Below, piece by piece: positions 58,755 through 64,000 of a DNA stretch of 64,000 nucleotides. This stretch comes from Siphonodentalium dalli (lineage: Eukaryota; Mollusca; Scaphopoda; Gadilida; Siphonodentaliidae). Position numbers and translations under genes: made by a program. The stretch is from the NCBI GenBank assembly GCA_032622095.1, contig CP136069.1, forward strand, positions 161,683,043 through 161,747,042, in the 5' to 3' direction. The notes under the pieces are model-generated. The model ran no database searches, had not been told where the DNA came from, and saw only the letters and a program-made list of their open reading frames with translations. Within the stretch, counting starts at the first letter, position 1. Each line of letters begins with the position of its first letter.

Positions 58755-58865
58755 ACAGGGTGCAAATGGAATTACGCAAACATGTGTTTGGCCCGGTCTG
58801 GTAGAAGAGGTGGCGCAGTTAGGATTATCAAAGTTGGCACCCCCAAAGGAAACACTCTAGCCACG
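58755..58865 (+). repeat. Relative of the 46.0-46.2 kb repeat
   Basis: 'tgcaaatggaattacgcaaa', 'catgtgtttgg' and 'gcgcagttaggattatcaaag' correspond to 46080-46160. Confidence 0.6.
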
Positions 58866-59502
58866 TCGCTGATTATTCTCGTGCATGTGTTGGACATATC
58901 CCTTATAATTTTACTGAGATGTTGTCTTGGTTTTTCCTCTTCCTGACGTTGTGACATTTCGAAAATCTCAATTATGTCATCAAATTATGTCATCATTCTG
59001 TAGAAATATACACACCGGCCAGTCTGGGTCTATCAAAGTATACGCATAACGTATACCGTTATGCATGCTGATTGTGACCGGTTAGTGCTCGCGATTTAGT
59101 CATAATACATTGACAAATACAAACGACAAATCTGATTGATTGGGTCAATCACACTATCGACAATGTGTCGTTAACTCTCAAGCGAATATACCTAGTGCGT
59201 TCAGCCGCTACCAAATAAACTACCTGCATGGTATATAAAATAAACCCACTTGGTGAATACGCGTGCGGCTCCAGGTAAAACTTGAATGTGTTTACAAAGT
59301 CCAAAGGTTTCGGTATTCAACACGTTCCGGCTACAATTTATTATGTATTAATCAACTGACACATTTTGGTCCCGAAGGGAGCCTTTATTCGGCGTATGGG
59401 GAGCCTACGGCTTCAGGCATAGCAAAACTTCAGGTCGAGCTAGACTTATGCCTTTTTACACTGATTTTGTGACCTTTTTATTTCATTAAAATCTATTTTG
59501 GC

Positions 59503-60034
59503 ATGTGTTTCAGTAATGACAACATGTGGCAACGTGAAACTATGTCACATGACAGAGATTTAGACAAAAAAACTGTTTTCACCCTTATTGGAGCTGATTT
59601 TGTCAATGTTTGGCCCTCAATCGTAAAAAATACGGGTTCGTGTATTTCACCGGACATTTATGAAAAGAACCAACAAGAAAGATACTTTAATAATAAGCTA
59701 CAAAAAAGTATGGGTTGTCCGTTTACTTTTCTCACAAAATCCTCACGTGCATGCCACTTCTGGTTTCATAACAAAACATTATCTACAGTTTTGGGCGAAA
59801 GAAGCTTCATGGACGCACGCTATTGACAAGAGACGGTCATTGGAATATTTGCAATGGCTGACAAAAAATAAGACCCTAAACCTCCTATTGGTGGGATCAT
59901 GCATGAGTCCGATCAAATTATTATCTGGTATAGAAAACCTACATAACAAAATAGTAATTGTATGGTGTCAAAGCGGACGGGGTATCTTTAAAAGCCGTCC
60001 TGAAAAACTATCCGGGCGCGCAGCATGTCGATAA
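59503..60034 (+). other. Overlapping unrecognised open frames
   Basis: Two overlapping frames (59503-59826 and 59660-60034) are open for 107 and about 124 codons. Phrases such as 'LIGADFVNVWPSIVKNTG' and 'RRSLEYLQWLTKNKTLNLL' look protein-like and the second frame could continue the first after one frameshift near 59700-59820. That would be consistent with a decayed transposon gene. No family was recognised. It could also be chance. Confidence 0.2.
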
Positions 60035-60121
60035 AAAGGGAAAATAGTTTTATGCCGGATTTCGATGGCACCGGATAGACATATTCATATTATAGCAATG
60101 ATAGCGAAAATGTATTCTTAA

Positions 60122-60604
60122 AGGTACTCAAACCGATCAGACTGTCCCCATACCATTAAGGTACAACAACAACAACAACAACATTTCTTCAAAATACGCT
60201 TTGGTTATCATAATCGATTTATTGAAACAAAATAATACTAACCACTGTCAACCATGGTATCAAATTTCCCAAAACTTGTTATTTATCAACATTTTGTTCA
60301 ACAAATTATGGCCGTATTATCACTACAGTATCACGAAATTGGACCGTATTACCACTTTATTTTAGAGTTATCCATCTTCATCCGCAATTTTGTCCGAGAC
60401 CCTCCATTTGACCACGTGTTTCTGTGCCACAATCAGTTATTACACAACTCGAGAATAACAAACTTAAAAAATCGATATCTGATCACTCTTGAGTTTTTAT
60501 GGGTGTGTTCATCGACTCGAATAAAATATGTTCACCCCCCCCCCCCCCCATCCCCCAAGCCAAAGATATAGTAACTTAAGAGCATTAAATCAGATTGAGT
60601 ACCT
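60122..60604. mobile_element. Complete TTAA-specific MITE upstream of CBM20 copy 2
   Basis: Terminal repeats AGGTACTCAA at both ends are flanked by TTAA (60118-60121 and 60605-60608). It is the same family as 19107-19586 and similar in length. An ACA microsatellite (about 60164-60182) and a C-run (60535-60549) lie inside. Its right part is the same sequence that opens the R segments upstream of copy 1, so this copy preserves the ancestral arrangement. Confidence 0.85.
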
Positions 60605-60920
60605 TTAAGTTTGAAACAATACAGACATGATACGATCGAAACGAAGAACTTTTGCCTCACCTCTGAACCAAAAATTCGAGAAAATAAAAACAGCTTATAA
60701 TGTAGCTTTAGTGATTTTGTTCAGGGTATATGTAAGTCTGTATTGTAACAGTATGTTCGGTATTCGTCGATCTAAATAGTCCCTTCTACTATAAATTGCG
60801 CATATATATATTTATTTTATGTGTCTGTTCCTATATCAAATCATTCAAACATCAAACTCTCCATAACGTGGGGGGGGGGGGGTAAAGGAGCATTATATGA
60901 AGTGCAATGATAAAAGCTGT
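60605..60920. repeat. Single-copy counterpart of the R segment
   Basis: Matches the second ~225-bp half of R ('gtagctttagtgattttgttc', 'atagtcccttctac', a 13-G run, 'caatgataaaagct') without the internal tandem duplication and without any LINE. It runs straight into the promoter, like R copy 3. Confidence 0.8.
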
Positions 60921-61124
60921 CACCCCAAGTCTCAGTCACGTAACGTGATGTACACAGGAAGCGTAGGTGCTGATTACGCTTGTCACCTGGGTGGATGACG
61001 TCACAGACAAGTCATAGAGATGTTGATGTAGACAACGCTGTATGCCTACGTTTTATCAACTCGCTCGGTATTCGACTGCTGTTCGCTTCGTAATAACTGT
61101 TATTCTCTTTATCGTTCATCATAT
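60921..61124 (+). promoter_or_regulatory. Promoter region of CBM20 gene copy 2
   Basis: TCACGTAACGTGA at 60936-60948 and CRE TGACGTCA at 60996-61003 are both identical to copy 1 and at about the same distance from the ATG. The intervening inverted pair has diverged slightly. Confidence 0.55.
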
Positions 61125-63596
61125 ATGTCTTTAATATATTATATTGCATTGTTAGTTATATTATACAAACTATTGTACGCAATGCCAACCATAATTTTCC
61201 AACTGGAAGTAGATATTGGTGATAAGGGAGACGGTCCGTTTGGGCTGTTAGGCTCCACTGCTGAGTTTGGAAACTGGAGCGTGCAGCATGCACTAATGGC
61301 CATGAAAGGGCCCGACGGAAAGTGGAGGGCAGTCGCCTGCCAGAAAACTGGAACAAGCGTCCAATTCAAGTGGGCTAAATTCTCTGAATGCATTCCAAGA
61401 AAATTAGTCGCCTGGGAGTGGAAAGGGCCTGCCATCAGAGAGACTGTGTTTTCGGGTCATGAGAAGATAATTTCACAATGGGGCAAAAGCGAAGAAAACG
61501 TTAAAGGTAAGTAATTTCACAACTATTTTTTTTATTAGTTTTCGATTTGTATATAATATAATAATATATAATATAAACATGCCTTTGTGTACATTATGTA
61601 TATATGTCATCACATGCGATCACAAATTGCTCGCGAAATGTTTTATAGGTGACGCAGATAAATTTGCACTGATTTTGAGAAATGATAATATTAAATTAAT
61701 TAACAATGTTTGCAATATAGTCCGGCTAGTCTTCCTACGGCGGAATAAAAAATAACTTGAAGAAACTGTCGAGGGAATGTTGATAAAAACTGTGTTTGTT
61801 TTAATAATTTATTTATGTATTGCTTATTTATGTATATGATACTCATCAGTATCTTGCAACTGTCCATTGAGGTGTTTTGTAGTAAATGCTTGTACCTTGT
61901 ATCTTGTAATATTAAAGAGAACAATCCTTATATTTTTCTTGATGTTCTAAATAAAGAGCATTTCAACGGACAACTGAAAATAACTTATATATATATAAAT
62001 TTCGTGCAGTTATGCACATATTTCTCAATATAATGTGCTAAATGCTAAAATCGAAATATATTTTCAACCACCATCATGCGTACATGTATCATACCAAAAA
62101 AAAAACGTTTAGTTAACGACATATTCTTCCATATAAATTATAATATGTGATAATGAGTACAGTTAATTGGGTTAATTTGAGATCATGCAATACATTTAAA
62201 TGCTGATGTATCGTAAAAGTATAGATGGATTTCGAAATAAATTCAACTAGACTATATATATTGGACATGTGATCCTCATTAGAATGACCATGCATGTCAC
62301 CAGTTTGCCATATTGTAATTTATATACATAACTGTGTACTTTAAAAGACTTCACAACAAATGTACATTAAATGTTGTTTTAGAGCCGGCCCGAACTCAGA
62401 GGAATGCAAGAACAAAGACAGAAAAAAAGAAACAAAAGGCCAAAACAGAGGATATGAATGTCTTTTCTAAACATAATTGTGTGGGAGACCAAACCGAATG
62501 CGGTGAGGACGCTCGACAAATGCACAATTCTGCGTTTGGCGATCGCACAGTTGTCGTATTACCGCCACGTAAGTAATTACACGTTGCCTGCAATCTACAG
62601 GGAAGTGGCGACAGAGGGCTGAATGGGGTATGAATAACGGATGTTTGAAGAAGAGGTTTTAAAGAACACTTCCCTGAACTCCCCGAATCCCACACACCAA
62701 GGCCAATTACTTAATTTTGACCACAGTTTTTCAATTGTGGTGTTGTAAATTATTTCATACAAATTTCCGTAACTTCGTCAAAATACGTTATATATATATA
62801 AGGATTAACTGTCATGTGGACTGTTTTTATGGAGATGTAATCGTGAGGTAAGTGGTCATAACTTCGGGTTTTACATACAAGTTATGACCACTTACCTCGC
62901 GGTTACATATCCTAATAACAGTCCACATGACAGTTAATCCTTATATTTATATACATTTAGCGAAAAAGCCACTTTTGTAAATATATTTAAATCGAAAAGT
63001 GTATAGTGACAAAACCAGCCCAAAATATCACATAGCACCCTTGTCAAAAGTTAACAGGAACAATTGAAACCCGATGATTTATTAAGTCAATCCTGCGAGA
63101 ATCCAAATGCGTCCAAAACATTACGCGTTCGTCTTTCCAAACCCAAATGACGTATCGATGTTGTTATGAGCTTGCAGTTATTAGCTGTTGCGCATTCACC
63201 GAGAAATAATTGCAACTAGCCACGTGGGCGCCGACCAATCAGAATGCTGGATTTAGTGATGACAACACTTAGTATGTAAATATATAGAGTTATCACCCTT
63301 CCGATTAACTCAATATCCTAAACTCGTTGCTACTCAGTTTCGATATAAATCTTGAACCCCGATTAATTAACTTTCGCTATCTAATCGTATGTCTATAATA
63401 ATAAAAGGTTCTTGTATAGATATTGAGTTCGGTTGCATGCGTCTGTACAATTGACCTGACTAAATCAATTGACAATATGTTTCCGTTGTAATTGCAGCCC
63501 AACCTTACAATCCATTTGACGAAGATAGTGACGACGAGAACATGGTCTTCGAACAAAAAAAAACTTGGGCCAATCGACCATTGACAGCTGAATATG
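61125..63596 (+). CDS. CBM20 (glycogen/starch-binding) protein gene, copy 2, 5' part
   Basis: Exons 61125-61506, 62383-62568 and 63498-63596, all with consensus splice sites and phase-1 junctions that keep one frame open; the 3' exons lie past the window. The encoded part is 222 residues: hydrophobic leader 1-19, CBM20 at 25-120 (Trp51, Trp67, Trp83, 'AWEWKGPAIRETV', 'GHEKIISQW'), a Lys-rich linker, then NPFDEDSDDE (NPF codons 63509-63517). CBM20 domains bind alpha-glucans such as glycogen. The leader next to a CBM20 resembling that of STBD1 suggests a membrane-linked glycogen-binding protein; if the leader is cleaved the protein would instead be secreted. Against copy 1, exon 1 has 7 synonymous and 6 amino-acid-changing codons, pointing to some constraint. 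The intact exon 1 end makes this the functional candidate of the pair. Confidence 0.8.
62799..62945. repeat. Hairpin in intron 2 of copy 2
   Basis: Orthologous to 44779-44930. In copy 2 the stem is more perfect ('gtgaggtaagtggtcataac' against 'gttatgaccacttacctcgc'). Confidence 0.8.
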
Positions 63597-63671
63597 GTGA
63601 GCTTTGATCAGTTCAAATACTTTTGCGACCCGAGTCTCCGCTATTTTATTTTTCGTTCATCTCCTCTATAA

Positions 63672-64000
63672 CATGATTAGGGTTTATAAGTGATGTTATC
63701 TAATGAAATTACCTATTATAGAAGTCTTGAGCGCGGAGCGATGTTGTCGGTTTGAAGGCTGTCGTTGAAGTGTCGTGAATTCCCGGATGACGTCACCTTC
63801 GGGAAGAGTCGGGTCACGTGAGTCGTTCCGAGTGGTGTAGATACATCTCCGTGGGTTTCCGGAGGATCTCGGTGAAACAAGAGGCCAAAACCGCTACATT
63901 CCCCCTCACTTTGAAGAATGGGCTCCATCTCCGGTGGAATGAGATAAACCAGACATCTGAATTGAAGAAATGAAAGACCCCGGATGCTCCATAGAAGAAA
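63672..64000 (-). mobile_element. Antisense LTR-retrotransposon end (LTR plus polypurine tract)
   Basis: On the minus strand a purine-rich GTGAGGGGGAA (63899-63909 on +) is followed immediately by TGTAGCGG, the usual arrangement of polypurine tract and 3' LTR start. A candidate LTR of about 227 bp spans 63672-63898 (TG..CA on +). The internal region would extend beyond the window end. Homology between the two CBM20 loci stops at about 63665, next to this insertion. It is a short, boundary-only inference; no coding domain is visible. Confidence 0.45.

Overview
ORGANISM. The window looks like nuclear DNA from a non-vertebrate animal, most likely a marine invertebrate (mollusc, annelid, brachiopod or similar; the exact group cannot be told). 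The evidence is a spliced gene with clean GT..AG introns, several clades of non-LTR retrotransposon, Tc1-like and TTAA-specific DNA transposons, an LTR element, and abundant hairpin repeats and minisatellites. No operon, rRNA, tRNA or CRISPR array was recognised. LAYOUT. 0.4-11 kb: a diverged repeat family (tails of CAGA repeats) in + orientation, interrupted by a 5'-truncated CR1/L2-type LINE (3846-6722, minus), then a fold-back repeat (7.5-8.1 kb) and the same repeat family in inverted orientation (10.1-11.0 kb). 11-18.5 kb: a second LINE fragment (minus), a GGCGCGCC-bearing 44/55-bp minisatellite (14.37-14.87 kb), a CCAAT cluster and a TTAA-flanked terminal-inverted-repeat element (16.3-18.45 kb). 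18.7-31.7 kb: a decayed Gypsy-like LTR element with two diverged long LTRs, gag and protease but no polymerase; other repeats fill its interior. 32.3-33.85 kb: a palindromic Tc1-like element with a TA target duplication. 34.7-42.9 kb: an R-L1-R-L1-R array, in which three copies of a ~0.81-kb segment alternate with two copies of a 5'-truncated L1/Tx1-like LINE. 43-63.6 kb: two direct paralogs of the only convincing host gene, which encodes a membrane-anchored or secreted CBM20 (starch/glycogen-binding) protein. Copy 1 (43.1-47.5 kb) has five recognisable exons but an exon 1 deletion that breaks frame. Copy 2 (61.1-63.6 kb, running off the window) is intact over three exons. Between them lie clustered inverted repeats, a 1.3-kb head-to-tail duplication, two minisatellites (14 bp and 33 bp) inside copies of one repeat family, and several near-perfect hairpins. 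The window ends inside an antisense LTR element. HOW IT WORKS TOGETHER. The host function visible is the CBM20 protein: an N-terminal hydrophobic segment, a glycogen-binding domain resembling that of vertebrate STBD1, and a tail with an NPF-acidic motif. The domain call rests on visible conserved residues; the adaptor role is inference. Everything else is mobile or repetitive DNA. Much of it can be ordered in time, because insertions interrupt recognisable repeats and, in one case, the empty site is preserved in the sister LTR. Stretches with nothing assignable are 1-430, 8720-9480, 12030-12900, 13380-14340, 14880-15470, 27000-28090, 33850-34690 and most of 55.4-57.3 kb and 58.9-60.1 kb.
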